Positions 1 through 13,137 of a stretch of 64,000 nt of DNA are shown here, piece by piece. Origin of the DNA: Hyaloscypha bicolor E (lineage: Eukaryota; Ascomycota; Leotiomycetes; Helotiales; Hyaloscyphaceae); contig NW_020194541.1 of assembly GCF_002865645.1 (NCBI RefSeq), positions 909,181 to 973,180 of the forward strand. The letters run 5' to 3'. The translations under genes were made by a program, and so were the position numbers. Under the pieces are notes generated by a model. It saw nothing but the letters and a program-made list of their open reading frames with translations. It was not told the DNA's origin and made no database searches. Every line of letters begins with the position of its first letter. Positions within the stretch are counted from its first letter, which is position 1.

Positions 1-1627
1 CCGTCCGTGGCGATGGTTGCAGTGTCTTCGGGTAAAGGGAACGTCCCGTTAACGACGGTGTAGTTGGCGAACTGGACGGCCGTGACGGTGAACTGTAAGG
101 GGATGGCGAGGAAGTTGTGTAGGTTGGTGACAAGGCTGTTCTGGTCGTCGGGGAAGGAGCCTCTGTAGGTCCGGTGGAGCCAAGTTAGCGTGTAGATCAG
201 GGAGTCGATGGCTGCTCTGTCGGGGTCTGTGGCGGCGCTGGTCGGGATCATTATCTTCTTGAAGATGGCCATGTAGTCTGATGCATTCACTGGCATTCGC
301 TCCAGGTCGGCAGTCGGACGCACGTCTATAATGGAAAAGTTCTGTCTGTTGTAGGCGGTTGTTGCGAATTGCTTGTACGTGGCCATGACAGTGGCCCATT
401 TCAACGGGGCTGTTGTCCAAGTGCGGTTGGTGTTACAGCTGTTGGTGCTGTATAGTTCTTGAGGACACCCAGCCCACCCTAGCACGAAAATGTTAACCCT
501 AGTATCCAAATAACTGTACATGGAAGAGAATGTTGGAACTTACCAACAGCTATGGACTGGCCGACTTGGCGAATGCACATCTGCAAGGTGTCATTGATTG
601 CCTGCCCTGCATAAAGACAATCTCCCACTGGGTCGAAGGTGATGTCGCTGGCATTTCGGTAAGTTGTAACAATTCCCGGGGCATTGTTGATTCTGATCGT
701 CTCCGCACTGTCAAGGAGGCCTCCCTCGAACATTGAGAGATTGAGCGATGGGCCCACTTGACGAGCCAGCTCGATTCCTCCTGGGAGAACCAGGGACCTA
801 CAACCGGTGCCGCAACCATCCATAGGGAAACTGGTGGCATATTTGTTGTTCGTCAACAGACTGGAGGTCCATCCTTCTATGTACAAACAAAGAACGGCCG
901 GCGGAACAATGTCAAGGACCCGGTTGTCGAGGGGAATAAGACCAGCGAATACAGGAACTTTGGTATGCCCCGGAACGAAATAATACTCAAATGTTGCACG
1001 GTCTGTTTGGCGAACTTGGTTAGCAAAAAAGGGCAGAGCCGAGGAGAGGGGACTTAGCGGACATTTCAACATGGATCCGAAAGCAAGACCCACGATAGGA
1101 ATCCCAAGTATTACCACCAGCAACGAGCCTTCGCCCAAAAGGACGGACGTAAAGTTACACCAAAATTTGGGGAACCAACCCGCGGCAAGAAGTTTCAGGA
1201 CAGAGGACCACCCAGAGGAAGAGCCGATGCCGAAGAAAGTGACTAAAGATGTGTCCTTGAGCACCAACCGCAGGGTGGTAAGAAGCCCATGCATTGTCAT
1301 AGCCGCAAGAACGACGAATATTTGTGAGAAGATAGAAACCAACAAGTTAGTGGTGGAAGCGCCGAAGAAGACAGCACCGACTTGCACCTTGCCCTCGATA
1401 AGAACATAGTATATGAAGAACATGTAAAGGACAGTAAAGACCAGCCAAGCAACGAAGATGTACACAACATCACCAATTGCTCGAGCGTTGCGCCATAAGT
1501 TCTTCGAAGGCTTCGCTGAAGACGCCCTGGGTCGACGGGCTTGAGGAATGGCAGGGCGGTATGAGTCAGGTAAGTTTGGAGGCAACAAAGGGGGGACGTT
1601 CGAGTTAGTTAACTGTGCCTGGTTCAT
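1..1627 (-). CDS. Multi-pass membrane protein, unknown function (3' part beyond window)
   Basis: Not recognised by name. Two exons are visible: 544..1627 and <1..457, joined across an 86-bp intron (458..543, GTAAGT donor, CAAG acceptor) that keeps the frame. The ATG at 1627 opens a proline-rich cytosolic head of about 45 residues. Three hydrophobic helices follow (about residues 50-75, 90-118 and 165-190). After them comes a long polar segment with several N-glycosylation sequons (NLS, NAS, NDT, then NRT and NYT in exon 2), which reads as an extracellular domain. This layout is common among lineage-specific fungal membrane proteins. The gene runs off the left edge, so the total length and any C-terminal helices are unknown. 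Gene model good; function unassigned. Confidence 0.75.
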
Positions 1628-2330
1628 TGGAGGTACTGACTAAGGCGGACGGAACGCAAGAAGAGGAGAACGTTCTGACTGAAAGGAATAAGTTTACTGA
1701 TGACGCTTCCCTACTATGAAACCCGTTATACAAGCGGGTGATGAGAGATAGATATAGGCAACTAACTGGCCATCCTTGGGGAACAGACTACTGACCGGTC
1801 GGAGGCTTTCTGCGGCGATACGGGAAACTAATATCGTGTAACTCGAGGGTGGTGTTTCGCGGACCACAGGCAACCCAGGGGTCCGACCTGCAGCCAGTAG
1901 GAAATCACGATGAGGCCAGTGCGACCAGCATTCACCGAAAAGCAGGCGCCTTTACCTACCATAATTTGACACTGAGCTGTTTTCTATTTGGACTGATCCG
2001 GCCATTCACACGCCGATCAACGGAATATTCCGACATATATGGACCTGAGAGGGTGTGCGGTCGCGGAGCACACTATAGTAAGCAACCCAACGCCGGTGAG
2101 GCTGAAAGCCCCGCACGCTATTCCAAAAATACAGGAAAAAGTAAAACGACACGCCCAGGTGTTGATAAGGAGCGTCGATCACGGGTCAAGCTAACTATTA
2201 CGTTATGCCAGTCAAGTGGTATCACTGCACGTGACTTAGCATGCAGCCAGTGCATTTATCCTGGCAGACAGCCTTTAGCTCAATGCAAGCTCTTTACTAC
2301 TATTGCAATACCTATCTTATTATAATAAAG
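1628..2330. other. Gene-free flank
   Basis: Promoter side of the membrane protein gene. The only sizeable open frame (1849..2325, plus) lacks a plausible domain, a convincing start or splice-linked partner exons. I see no supportable gene. Confidence 0.5.
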
Positions 2331-3200
2331 ACTTTTAAGTATTTAAAAGATATTAAATAAAAGAAGCCCAAAATAAATAATTATATAATTATGTAAGGCA
2401 CGTAATAGCAGGGTGAAGCACAAGTAGTCAAGGTAAGTAAGCTGCAGAGTGACGCTTGCAAGTATAACTGATTCCAAGAATTGATTCTAATAAAAGACTA
2501 ATTAATACCCCTTTCCAAAGCTAGAAGCGTCTCCCTATATGTTCCCTAGTACTTAGCCAAGCCTGCGAAGCACTTTACTTAACTAGGAAATATAATCCCA
2601 TATAATTCGTATGATTCCGATTACCTATATAATTCCGATTGCAAGCTTTACCCAAAATAGGAAACTAGATCCACGATATCTAATACCTATTCATGTGCTA
2701 TTACGTATGCCTATTACAAATTATTACTTTATTTTATTAATAAAATATATTATAAGTTATTTTTTTAATAAATAAATAAATAAAAAATTATTATTTTAGA
2801 ATTATAGCTATAAATACTTTATATTTAATAATTATTAAGAGCTATAAATAAAATAATAATAAACTCTAATATTATAGATTCTATATTAAAGCTATATATA
2901 ATTAATATATATAAAATTATATAAGCCTATTTAAAACTTTATTATAAATACTTATATATATAAAAGAAAAAGAAAAAGAAATTAAGTAAAAAAGTATTAA
3001 AAGTATTGGATTATTAATTTAAAAAGCAAGAATAATAAATTCTAAAAGTTATATAAAAAGGAAATAACTATTTTCTAGCTAATAAAGTTTATATTTAAAA
3101 GTTTATATATAGACTTTAAATTATTATAAGGTTATTAAAGTTAAGATATTTCTTTATTTCTTAGCTTATATAAACAGGGCTTCTCCCAGTATTATCTAGT
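2331..3200. repeat. AT-rich island, RIP-like
   Basis: About 870 bp with very low GC, rich in TATAA and TTAAT runs and lacking any long frame. It ends abruptly against normal-composition DNA on both sides. This is the composition expected of an old repeat saturated with C-to-T changes by RIP. No recognisable transposon ends were seen. Confidence 0.7.
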
Positions 3201-6200
3201 ACTAAATTAAGCTATATACTACTCAGTTTCAATGGGAAGTATAAGGTGGCAACGTGGAGAGTAACAAAGTTCGCTACTGGCGGTTCATGGCACATGATGC
3301 GAAATGCATCATTTATAGCATTTGACGTGGTGAATGCGCAGATACTGAATGCCCCTTTTCTACAGTGGAAAGCTTGCAGGATGTCGACTTGTGATAAGTA
3401 GAAGGAAATGATGCTGCGGATCTGCAGTAGGCCGCAAAACCCTTCACTAAATGCTTGGGTAAACATCGACATGAAAAGGCAGCTTAACAACAACATTATA
3501 TCTCTACCTTCGCATTGTCTCTGTGGACCATGACTTGGAAGAGCGACAGGAAGGAAGAGTGCTTACTAGCTCATTGTCTCATAGTAGAGTATAGTTGGAG
3601 GTAACACCTCGCCTGGAATCTGAAAATTCCGAAGGTAGAGTCCAAGATTTCACTTGATTGAGTTCTACCGCAGCGGTTGGGCTCCTATATGCCATACCGA
3701 AGGGCTTTTTTATCATAGACTTCAAGTTTGTTTGGTTATGCTCAAGAAAGCATGGGCAAATGGAAATTGCAAGGTTGGTAGTGCATACAAGAACTCGGGT
3801 ATCTCTCCAGCGTGCCAGCAGTAACTTTCTCAATAAACGCCTTGTTTGCCACATAGGCAAGTTCACTCCTATAGGAATGAAGGCAGAGGTGGTGAGATTT
3901 GATTGAGGTTGATGGAATCAGGATTGGAACGTTGTGAGCGAGGAGGACTAGATACATGTACGAAATGAAGGTGGGGCATGAAGACCCGGGAGTTGCAGGA
4001 TGACAGCCCCACAGGACTTGACAAAAAGGAGTACTGATAGCAAGAATTCTCCACTATCCCCTATCTTTCAAAGTTAAACGATGGGAGAGAAGGAGAGACA
4101 AGAGCCCGTTGTCTAACGAAGGGTGTTAGAATCAAGTTTCTATTAAAGGGAGAAAGAAGTTAGGCAATGCAAAAAGCTACATATATTTTGTCGTCTCTGT
4201 AACTAAGTTACGTGTGTATCGATTAAGACTAGGGCTGCATTTCTGGGTAAAGTGTAATTGAGAGAATGCTGGGTCTGCAGGGGAGAGGAGAAGAAGCAGC
4301 TGTGTTCAGACCGAACAATCAGGTTAAGGTCCAGAGATGCAATGCCTTTCGGGGACTGCCACGCTTCTATCTCAGGTCTCAAATTCACCCCATGTAAACT
4401 GTAAATGGTGCATGAACTTCGGAAGGCAGAAGGCACGTGTCTAAATACCAGAAGCATAATTCAGTGGAGGGAGGACTGACAGCAACGCAAAAGTTGATAA
4501 CAACACATCCTCCCCTCTTTGCATTCCTCGACGTAGGGCAGAGATGTGGAAATCCGGCCACAAAGCAGTTTCACTATGTAGCGGGAATGGATGGGGAAAT
4601 ATCATTGATAGAACAGAGAAAAGAACGAAAAGGCTAAGGCGACTGTTGCCTTAAGGTAAATTGGAAGATAAAGTCTCAAACTGTGTGGGTTTGAGGTAAT
4701 ATTTACACCAGAAGCCATCCAAAGAGTGCGGTGTAAAAGAGAAAGGGAAGTGATGCACTGGTGATGGCATTGAACACCATAATGGCTTAGGCTGGAAGGT
4801 TTGAAGAAAACAGTATGGATGGCGCATCGCTAACTGATAAGGAAAGCCCGGCTCTCAGTTTCGCTGCGCTTATGCAGAGAGCGATATAAATAGTGTAACA
4901 AATTCTTTTGCATGAGGCAAAGCTGGTACTTACAGGAAGACTTCAAAATTATTCCGGTGAGGGGCGGGGAGTAGAAGCATGGTGCTAGCCGCTAATACCC
5001 TGAGCCAAAGGATTATTCAGATATAACAGGGGGAAAGGGGAAGAAGTGGTGAAGGAATAATACTGATCATAGGAGGGAGTGGGGGGGTTTTGACAGCGAG
5101 ATGAAACTTGATAACCAAACAGAAATCGACAACAGAACTATCTTTCACATCCTTTAGTACAGAGAAACGGAGAGGGAGATGAAGCAGTTAGACATAACTC
5201 CTGCCTGCTACAAAGAAGCTAGATTATGAGCATGAGTATGAGCATGAGCTCGCGCTGAGGAAGGAAGGCAAGGGGTCCTAGAACAGTGAGGAGTCGCAAC
5301 CTCGTCTCTGATACCTTGAATATGTTGATTCCGAGTTATATTTATATTTTCACATTTATGTACAATAAGGAAGGTAAGAATGCGTGGCAGAAGGAGGAGA
5401 TATCTTTGAACCCACCGGCATGCTGTCTCGAGAGGCAAGAGAGGAAGTGAATAAATGCTACCTTCACACAGGAGTTTGTAAGATGAGGGTTCTTCGGGGA
5501 AATTTTTAATATTTTATCGAGAGAGAATATAAATTAGGCCACATGAACGCGGGGAGATTTCATAGTTCAGAGTCTCGACGGGGAGGGTTTCCACGGGTGA
5601 GTTGGGGGTCGAAGTGAAGAAGATAAACTGCTGTGCATAAGTCGGAGCTTTTACGCGGAAGCTACTGCAGTGGAAGTAGGACTGGGTAGATGGTATCGCG
5701 ATCTTCCAGCATTGAGATCGCTGGCTTGAAAATGGACGAAAGAAATGGCAGCAGCAGAATGTTTGACAACAAGGATAATATCTACAATAAAATCCATCAG
5801 CGCCAAGTAGTGGCAGACAGGAAAGGGGATCATAGCGAACTCTCTCACTATAGGATCTCACCACAGAATCCGAAAGGGTAAAGGGAGCCAGGCTGAGGCC
5901 AGAAATAGTTCGGTTAGTCTGCTGTGTAGACTCTCGAGATTTTGGGCGGGATGATATTTATCCCTGCTACTGAACAAAGAATGCGTTGAACTGAGCACAA
6001 CAAACAAAAAAGTTTTGGGAAAGTGGCACAAGAATGGCATGGTGTTATGGCAGAAAATGCGGGGGAAAGAGGAAGGAACAAGCTGTGTTCATTTCGGGGA
6101 TAACATAAATTAATCCACTCCTGAAGTATAGCGGAATGCAAACTTACACACTGGGAGAATGTCGAGCGATCTGGTTCGTAAATCAAGGGTCTGGAGCGTC

Positions 6201-7498
6201 TCTAAGTTTCCCTCCGTGAAGAGCTCTAGATCGAAAGAAATTTAGATGCTGGAAGAAGTGCTAGTTGTATACCAAGATCACCTCCCGCATAAATGAATCA
6301 TTGACTTTACGGACGGAAGGAAGTGACAGCAAGAAGGAAATTGACAACAAACTACCTCTCTCTCCTCTTTTAACTAAATAACGCTACAGAGGATTTAGGA
6401 GAAGGCCATGAGTTCTTACCTCACTAGAAAAGATACAGAGAATCTCACGGCAAGTAAAGACAGCAAAGGGACTTGGGTCAAGTCCGACCCGTACATCAGG
6501 GTGGCCATTGTTTTGATGCGTAGGTTTTGGCTTTTGCTGATCTCGGGGATATTTATATCTGCTGCTAGGGACAAAGAAATTGCTGTTCTACTGCAGAAAT
6601 GCAAGGCGGAGTATGGTGGGGCTTGGGGATATCTTCGCCTTGTGCAATTCAGAAGTGAGAAGGAAAGGAAATAAAAGTGTCTCAACATCATAGTTATAGA
6701 AGTAAGGCTCTCCAGAAGTGGACTCAATCATTTCGGGATATATAAATAAGGCAACGCCGATGCGGGAGGAGAATAGGAATTCCTGACGAAATGACAGCAG
6801 AACTCATAACGGAAAGATTGGGGAGTGGCCTGGGGCAGCTCTGCTATTTTGAATCACGGATTTTGCGTAGAAATTTACGTTCATTTGCTATTCATGCTGA
6901 TTCTCCGACTGCTGTTGCGAAGTAGCGTGATTGGGTGAGGAGCTGAATGAGAAGAAGTGGTAGCAAAAGGAAGCTGACAGCATCGACAGGTGCCAGGGCT
7001 CATATTCTTTACAGTCGAGCACCTACGAATTAGGGATGAGGGTGGTGTCACAACTCGTTGCCCCGCAGCAGAGTACTCAAAGAAGGGCGTGTCAATCAAG
7101 GAAGGGGAGATGCTGCCAGAAGCCTGTCTCTGTGCGTCCGACGCAGGCTTTTGATGCAGAGTACGAAAGGCTGGGGAGCTGACACCCTTTTAATGTGCGT
7201 CTGCGAAGGAAAGATGACGGCAAGAATCAAAGGCGTGGAGGAGTGGCTGGAAACTACCCAACAATTTATTCTTGGGGTTGAAGGAGTCAGGAGAGGTCAA
7301 AAGTCAGGAAATGCTCGAATTTGGGATTGTCCTGTTCCGTCATTCTGCTTCTGCTTTTACCGGCCATGATTTATGCAATGCCGCTGCATCATCCATCGCA
7401 GCGCCAGCCCTGCCCGTTTCCACCAAAGCAAAAAGGCAATGGTATATCCTTGTTCCCACGCAATGCTCCGTCCCCAAACGCCATTCAAATATGTACTC
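3201..7498. other. Gene-free 4.3 kb stretch with degenerate repeats
   Basis: Normal base composition, but only short ORFs without recognisable domains on either strand. Purine-rich plus strand. A diverged motif recurs through it (separate entry), suggesting decayed tandem duplications or a non-coding transcript rather than genes. Confidence 0.5.
4473..7230 (+). repeat. Degenerate repeat family marked by TGACAGC
   Basis: Units begin near 4477, 5091, 5745 (TGGCAGC variant), 6323, 6791, 6973 and 7213. The copies near 4477 and 6323 align best: TGACAGCAA, then a gap, then AARTTGAYAACAA and a CCTCTCTCCTCTTT-like tail. The copies at 5091 and 5745 share GACAACA further on. Spacing of about 600 bp between the first four hints at an old tandem array. 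Similarity was judged by eye, so copy boundaries are approximate. Confidence 0.35.
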
Positions 7499-8329
7499 TT
7501 ACTCGAACCCCATCGCCTCATCCTCACTCCCTTCCCCACCCCCTTCTTCCTCCTCCCTCTCCCTTCTCGCCACCTCCCTACTACTCCCCAGCCTCCTCAA
7601 CCCATCGAGAACCCCCAAGATGAAGCCTCTCCCCTCCGCGACCTCCATCGCCCCAACACCCGTCATCTTACTAACCCCTCCTCCCTCCCCTTCAAGCACC
7701 TTCACCGACCCTCTCATCTTACTCATTCGCACCTCTCTTAAATCCCTCAACAGTCCTCTCACCCGATCAGGCTCAGGCACATCATCACTCGCTGCCTCCA
7801 GTAATATCTCCCCGAGCTCAAGCCAGTGATAGGGTAGGTAATCAGGCGGTGCTTCGGCGGTGGACGAGGGGAGGAATGGTGGGGAGATGTGATCTGTTGG
7901 TGAGATTCGGGCGGTTATCGGGTGAGGGTGTGGTGGTGGAGGCGAGAAAGCGAGGGGAGAGGTCTCGGTTTCGTGTTTTAGGATTCTTTCGAGGGAAGAG
8001 GGGAGGAGCCAGGGTGGTGGGAGGATGTTGGCTCTTCGTTGGCGCTTGAGGAGGAGTGCGAGCCAGAGAGGCAAGGGAGCGCGGTGCGGTGGGCGGAGGG
8101 CGGGAGTTGGGCCCTGGGAAGGAAATGTTAGCTCCAAAGATATGGAAGAGGGGAATTGAGAATGGATTTTGGGGGGGGGGAGTGTTTGGTGGGGTAGAAT
8201 TTGGGGGAAACCCACAGAGAGGAGATTTAGGCGTTCCAGGCGTTGGCGTGGAACGACAGTAACCATTTCCATTTCACAGAGGAAGGCGACCTCCATTGGC
8301 GTCAGGCCAGCTTGCAGGGGTAACGCCAT
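7499..8329 (-). CDS. psf2: GINS complex subunit Psf2
   Basis: Psf2 is one of four GINS subunits that join Cdc45 and Mcm2-7 in the replicative helicase in the nucleus. The start at 8329 gives the family's N-terminal signature [20 protein letters not shown] at residues 9-28. This is followed by the [20 protein letters not shown] block and by [14 protein letters not shown] near the C-terminus. The frame is open throughout, but 8114..8215 is best read as a 102-bp intron (GTGGGT donor, GCTAAC branch, CCCAG acceptor). Its removal joins LLS to GPTPAL as in homologues and gives 241-242 residues, the usual size. The intron is a multiple of three without stops, so an automatic caller would translate it. 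It also carries a run of ten G (8171..8180, plus strand). Confidence 0.93.
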   Translation of the reverse strand: MALPLQAGLTPMEVAFLCEMEMVTVVPRQRLERLNLLSVGFPQILPHQTLPPPKIHSQFPSSISLELTFPSQGPTPALRPPHRAPLPLWLALLLKRQRRANILPPPWLLPSSLERILKHETETSPLAFSPPPPHPHPITARISPTDHISPPFLPSSTAEAPPDYLPYHWLELGEILLEAASDDVPEPDRVRGLLRDLREVRMSKMRGSVKVLEGEGGGVSKMTGVGAMEVAEGRGFILGVLDGLRRLGSSREVARREREEEEGGGEGSEDEAMGFE

Positions 8330-10075
8330 GGTTGCTGAGGGTTTGTGTCTCGTGTTGAGGTTAGAATTGATGTATTAGTAGGACGCGGTTTGACAAGGAT
8401 AACGCGACGCAAGTGCCTGAGAAATAAGGTTGTAAGGTCTGGGCATACAAACTTCACTCTCAATGACATCTCTTCGTCCTCAACCATGAAACATCTCCAT
8501 GAGCCCACCGCCGCAAATATCCCAGTGATCTGTCAAAGGGCGGCTGCGTCCGATGTCTCTCTGGTAGTCGCTTTTCCAGTTTTGTATTAAAGTAACCCAC
8601 TGGCTGTTGTGAGTCAAGATGTGGTCGATCAACTCGGGTCACCGAACATGTCTTGGATCGGGAGGACGACACTGTAGGACAGTCATCAGTATGAGTAGAA
8701 AATGGAACTAGCCCGGTAGTCCTTTGAGGTATCGTTTTCAGTCACAGAGATAGAACATGTGAGCAAGTGGTGGCAGTTTCCAAGTGAAGACCTTTCGGCT
8801 TCCGGATGGCTGGATAGCTTCCATTCTCTAGTCCCCACGGCTACCTGCTCCTCAGCATGCTATACCGATAGTCTGGAAGCCATATTGCCGGGTCTTGTAT
8901 CGGTTTTTTGCCAACAGCTGCTGTGCAGCTTGTGATACCTTCGGATACCTGCTGCGCCGTCGATAGCCCTGTCGCACAATCTAATCATCTGCTGCTTCAG
9001 TGGTTGACGGCCTCGAGCGTTGTCCTCAAAAATTTCGTGTTTGCTCTTCTTCTTATCAAAGGAGGAGGTTCAGGGCCAAGGAGACTCGATACGTGCAGTA
9101 TATTAACAATATAATTAAGGTAATTAATTAATAAAATATTTAATTAATTATAATTTAATTACTATCTAAAAAACTAAAATTTAAGTCCCTCAATTCAAAT
9201 AATTAATTAAACCAACTAAATGATTATTTGAGATATATATATAAGAAAATATATTTCTTTTATTTAAAAAGCTATTTTAAAATTCTATTTTTGTTTTTTT
9301 ACTCTTATATATTCTTTTCTTTTTACTAACTGTCTTGTTTTCGCCTTCTTATAACTCACGGGCTTTTTATATATATTCTTTTTTATTTTATTTTCTTAAT
9401 ATAATTCTTTCTTCTTATATACTTAAGCTAAAGTTATATAAAACTTTACTAAAGTCTTGTTTTAAGAGTTAAGTAGCTTCTTAACTCTTTACTTCTTTTA
9501 GAAGCTTATATAACTAATTAATTAATTATAATTAATTTAGTTAATCAGATAAATGATTAGATTTCCGGCTTAATTTATTTGATTACCGCCTAATAATTAT
9601 GATTGATAGGATTATTTGATACTGGATACGTGCAATCCCTGTCATGGATACAGCAAGCTGGTTGGTCTTGACAATGCCAAACGGCTGCTTGTTTGTGAAG
9701 ATGCGAACATGAATTATGTTGGCAGAAAATTGTTTCCTAGATAGGACCGTTAGACCACTGCTTTTATTTCAGAGAACATGTTAGTGAGTCGTCGTTCTTT
9801 CCTCGCCTCCTCATTGTTGATTGTGGACAATCGAGTTCACCTCGATCTCTGTCCAGTCGCACAACCAACTATCTCTTCTTTATCCAAGTCTCACCACTTT
9901 TCGCGAAACCCCTGCTCATAAGGGAAACACAAGAGAGAGACACGGATATAAATACCCGGAGTCTTTTAATTACATATCTGCCACAAGGCGCAATCGGGGC
10001 GAGGAGTTTCTCGTCACCTCCAATCCCTCGAGCAAATCCAGTTCCCAAATGCTGAACGCAGCTGGCACGATCACC
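8330..10075. other. Intergenic, with AT-rich island at about 9100-9620
   Basis: 8330-9100 is the shared upstream side of psf2 and has no supportable gene. From about 9105 to 9620 the DNA turns strongly AT-rich with TTAATTAA repeats, typical of a RIP-decayed repeat. 9620-10075 is the promoter and leader of the transporter gene. The frame upstream of 10076 is open but an ATG in strong context (CACCATGGC) sits at 10076. Confidence 0.5.
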
Positions 10076-11790
10076 ATGGCTTCCAATCAACCAAGGAATA
10101 CACCTACTGATTCCGATCTCTCCCAAGCAAAGTATATCGAGGATAAAGAACTCGGCAGCTTGACCTCGACAGAAGGAACCACTGTGTCTACCCCTCTACC
10201 ATTCACTGAGGCCGCGACGAAGAAGCTTCTGCGCAAGTTGGACCTCCACTTGATCCCATTCTTGGCACTTCTCTACCTGTAAGTATTTCCAATCCTCGAA
10301 TGACATCTGCCGACAGCCCAAGACTCTGCTACCTCGACCGCACCAATGTCGGCAATGCGCGTCTCGTCAACCTCGAGAAGGACCTCAAAATGAAAGGCCT
10401 CGACTACAACATCTCCCTTGCCATCTTCTTTCCATTCTATGTCGCTGCTGAGATTCCAAGCAACATGATGTTGAAAAGAACACGCCCAAGCATCTGGTTT
10501 ACATTAATCATGGTGTGCTGGGGCCTCATCATGTTGTGCATGGGCTTCGTACAAAACTTCAGCGGACTTCTTGCTTGCCGCGCTTTCCTTGGCATTGCAG
10601 AGGGTGGGCTGTTTCCTGGTGTTAGCTACTTTATTACAATGTGGTATCGTCGAACTGAATGCGGCCTACGGATGGCTTTATTCTTCTCTGCTGCGACATT
10701 GGCTGGTGCTTTCGGTGGTCTGCTGGCACGTGCAATATCACAAATGAGTGGCATTGGTGGGAGAGCAGGCTGGTCGTGGATTTTCATCCTGGAGGGACTG
10801 ATGACACTTTTCATTGGAAGCTTCTCTTATTGGCTCATCAATGATTATCCATCAACGTGAGTGCAGCAGCACCACCCTTTTAGTTTGAAACTAATAACTT
10901 GCAGTGCCAAGTTTCTAACGCTCCGAGAGCGAACTGAAGTCCAGCGAAGAATGGCCGAGGATGGTGGCCTCTCTGACGACTTCCATCTCAAATATGTCAT
11001 TCAAGCATTCCGAGACTGGAAGATCTGGGCCAACATGTTCATCACCATTGGCCTCTTCACTCCTCTGTACTCCATCTCTCTGTTCCTTCCCACAATCATT
11101 AACGAACTCGGCTATACTGCGAACGCAACCCAGTTGATGACAGTCCCGGTCTACGTCGTAGCGTGTTTCTGCACCATTTGTGGAAGTTTGGCATCTGACA
11201 AAGCTGGGCAGCGAGGCCCCTTCCTCATGGGATTTGCAATGCTTGCTATCACGGGCTTCTTAATGTTGATCACCAGTGGGAAACCTCATATTCAATATGC
11301 AGGAACGTTTCTTGCCGCTTCTGGTAAGTCACCACCATTTTGTCTTCTCCGTAGCATTGACCCGTGCTTGCAGGCATCTTTTCCACCGTCCCATTAATTG
11401 GCACATGGAACAGCAACAACATCGGCGGCAGTCTTAAGCGCGGAGTCGGTATCGCAATGCAAGTTGGCTTCGGCAACTTCGGTGGTGCCGTCGCTGGCTT
11501 CGTCTATCTTGCCCAAGATCAGCCTCGGTGTGCTTCCTACCCAACAAATTCTCGCTGCGCTGAGCTAATTTATACACAGGTTTATCAAAGGACATGCAAT
11601 ACTCATCGCCCTCGTCTCAATGTCCCTTTCCCTGTCAACTCTCATGACTTGCTACTATCGCCGCGAGAACTCCCGTCGTGATGCCATCCTCCGAGGCCGC
11701 AACATGACGATCGGGGACTATAGCAGTGACATGAAGTGGGAGGAGCGTGAGAAGGGTGATGATGCTACGTTCTTCAGATATACTGTCTAG
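10076..11790 (+). CDS. MFS transporter, anion:cation symporter (Dal5-like) family
   Basis: Plasma-membrane permease of the major facilitator superfamily, related to fungal allantoate, nicotinate, pantothenate and other organic-anion carriers; substrate not predictable. Model: 10076..10278, 10323..10856, 10905..11323, 11374..11527, 11580..11790, giving 506 residues. All four introns are 44-52 bp with frame-keeping junctions. Family marks visible are the first helix leading into YLDRTNVGNAR (loop 1), the RAFLGIAEGGLFPG helix, WSWIFILEG, and the 10-12 helix region with GTWNSNNIGG. About 12 hydrophobic segments lie around a charged central loop with TLRERTEVQRRM. The start at 10076 is chosen for its CACCATGG context; an in-frame ATG at 10049 would add 9 residues. 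A short acidic/lysine C-terminal tail ends the protein. Confidence 0.9.
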
Positions 11791-13137
11791 CTGACACCCC
11801 CACCTGATATTGGCAGATGCGAAGTTCTTGCATTCCGAATGCTTGGCTCGTCTGCTTGAGGGACGATATAGAGTTTGCTCCGTTGTACATTGGCTTGGAA
11901 GGACATCGTTGATAAGCGAACTGATTTCTCTTTCCTTCTCTGCGAGTTACTGTGATATCATATTATAGAAATGAAGAACTTATAGGATCCTTCCGCTTCA
12001 AGATCAGGCCTCTTTACCCACGTGTAACGAGTACATTCTCAGGTGATTGCGACTAAGTAGGCGAGGTATATTAGGTAAAACCGTGACTGGGTGGAGAGGT
12101 GAAGATTAATTGCTTTTTGTTTCAGGCCACTCTCCGCAACATCCAAGTCAGCCTCAACCTACTCGTTCGTACCTTCCACTTGTTAGCATAGGTGGTTCGT
12201 GAAAGCGAATGGGCCACGGAAACCGTCGGGCCAAGTATTTACATAGTAAATTTGTATGGGAGGTACTTCATGTCAGCTGGCCCGTGGCACAGGTTTAGCG
12301 AGGAACATTAATTCAGGGGGGAGGGGGGTTCGCTTAAAATAAGCGAGAAGGTCAATTGGAGCCGGAGGGGATTAGCTCTCGTGCTCTCACGTAGTTATAT
12401 GCTCGTTTCACGCGATGCTTAAAGTAGCTAATTTTTGCTAAGATTCGCCAAAACTTGGATTTCGCCTACAACATACCGGTTTTCTACCTTGTTACCTTAT
12501 AATAGTTGAATTGCTTCCTTTACCCATGCTTTCCTCTAAGAAGTATACAAATTACTTCTCGGCAATAAAGCAATCTTGTAATGACTAGAGAGTTATAGAA
12601 GAGTAGAACCAGTTGGAGAAGCCTCGAATCGGCCTTGATTCGATGCCGGGATGGCGTGGGGAAGCTGTCGCGGCGTGTTTTGAACGCCGTCTTACACGTC
12701 CGAAGCTTCCCCGCTTCGCTAGCCGCCAAGTGCGCATTGGACTTCAGCCGGTTTAACATTCGAGTTTCAGCTTGTTCAGCTTCCACCGCTGCATACAATA
12801 CTGTCTAAGTACTCAAACCTCCCTTTCTTACATCCATTTTTGAACCCGGCACATTTCAATACGATCAGATTATACCCCGAAGTCCATCTGTGAGGGCTCC
12901 CACCGTTACAACTGAACCTTCTAGCTGCCAGCTTCGAGATCAAAATCGATTTGCCTGGTTATTTTTTTTCCGCCTTGTCAAAGTAATAGGTACGAAGAGG
13001 CGGTACTCTGCGGCACGTTTCATACTTAGTTTTTCACAGCATCGAGCTGTCAACAGTGCTTTGAAAGCGCCATCGTTCCGTGTCCAAGGAGAGCTTGTCT
13101 TATCCCGCTCAGAAACACGTTTTGTCGCTCCGATATA
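11791..13137. other. Intergenic 1.3 kb
   Basis: Short frames only. No domain or splice-linked coding signal seen on either strand. Confidence 0.5.

Noticed and set aside
1849..2325. 158-codon plus-strand frame
   Set aside because: No domain, no sensible start context and it runs straight into the AT-rich island; likely chance.
7272..7829. Plus-strand Ser/Pro-rich frames over psf2
   Set aside because: Antisense shadows of the psf2 coding exon, which has clear Psf2 motifs.
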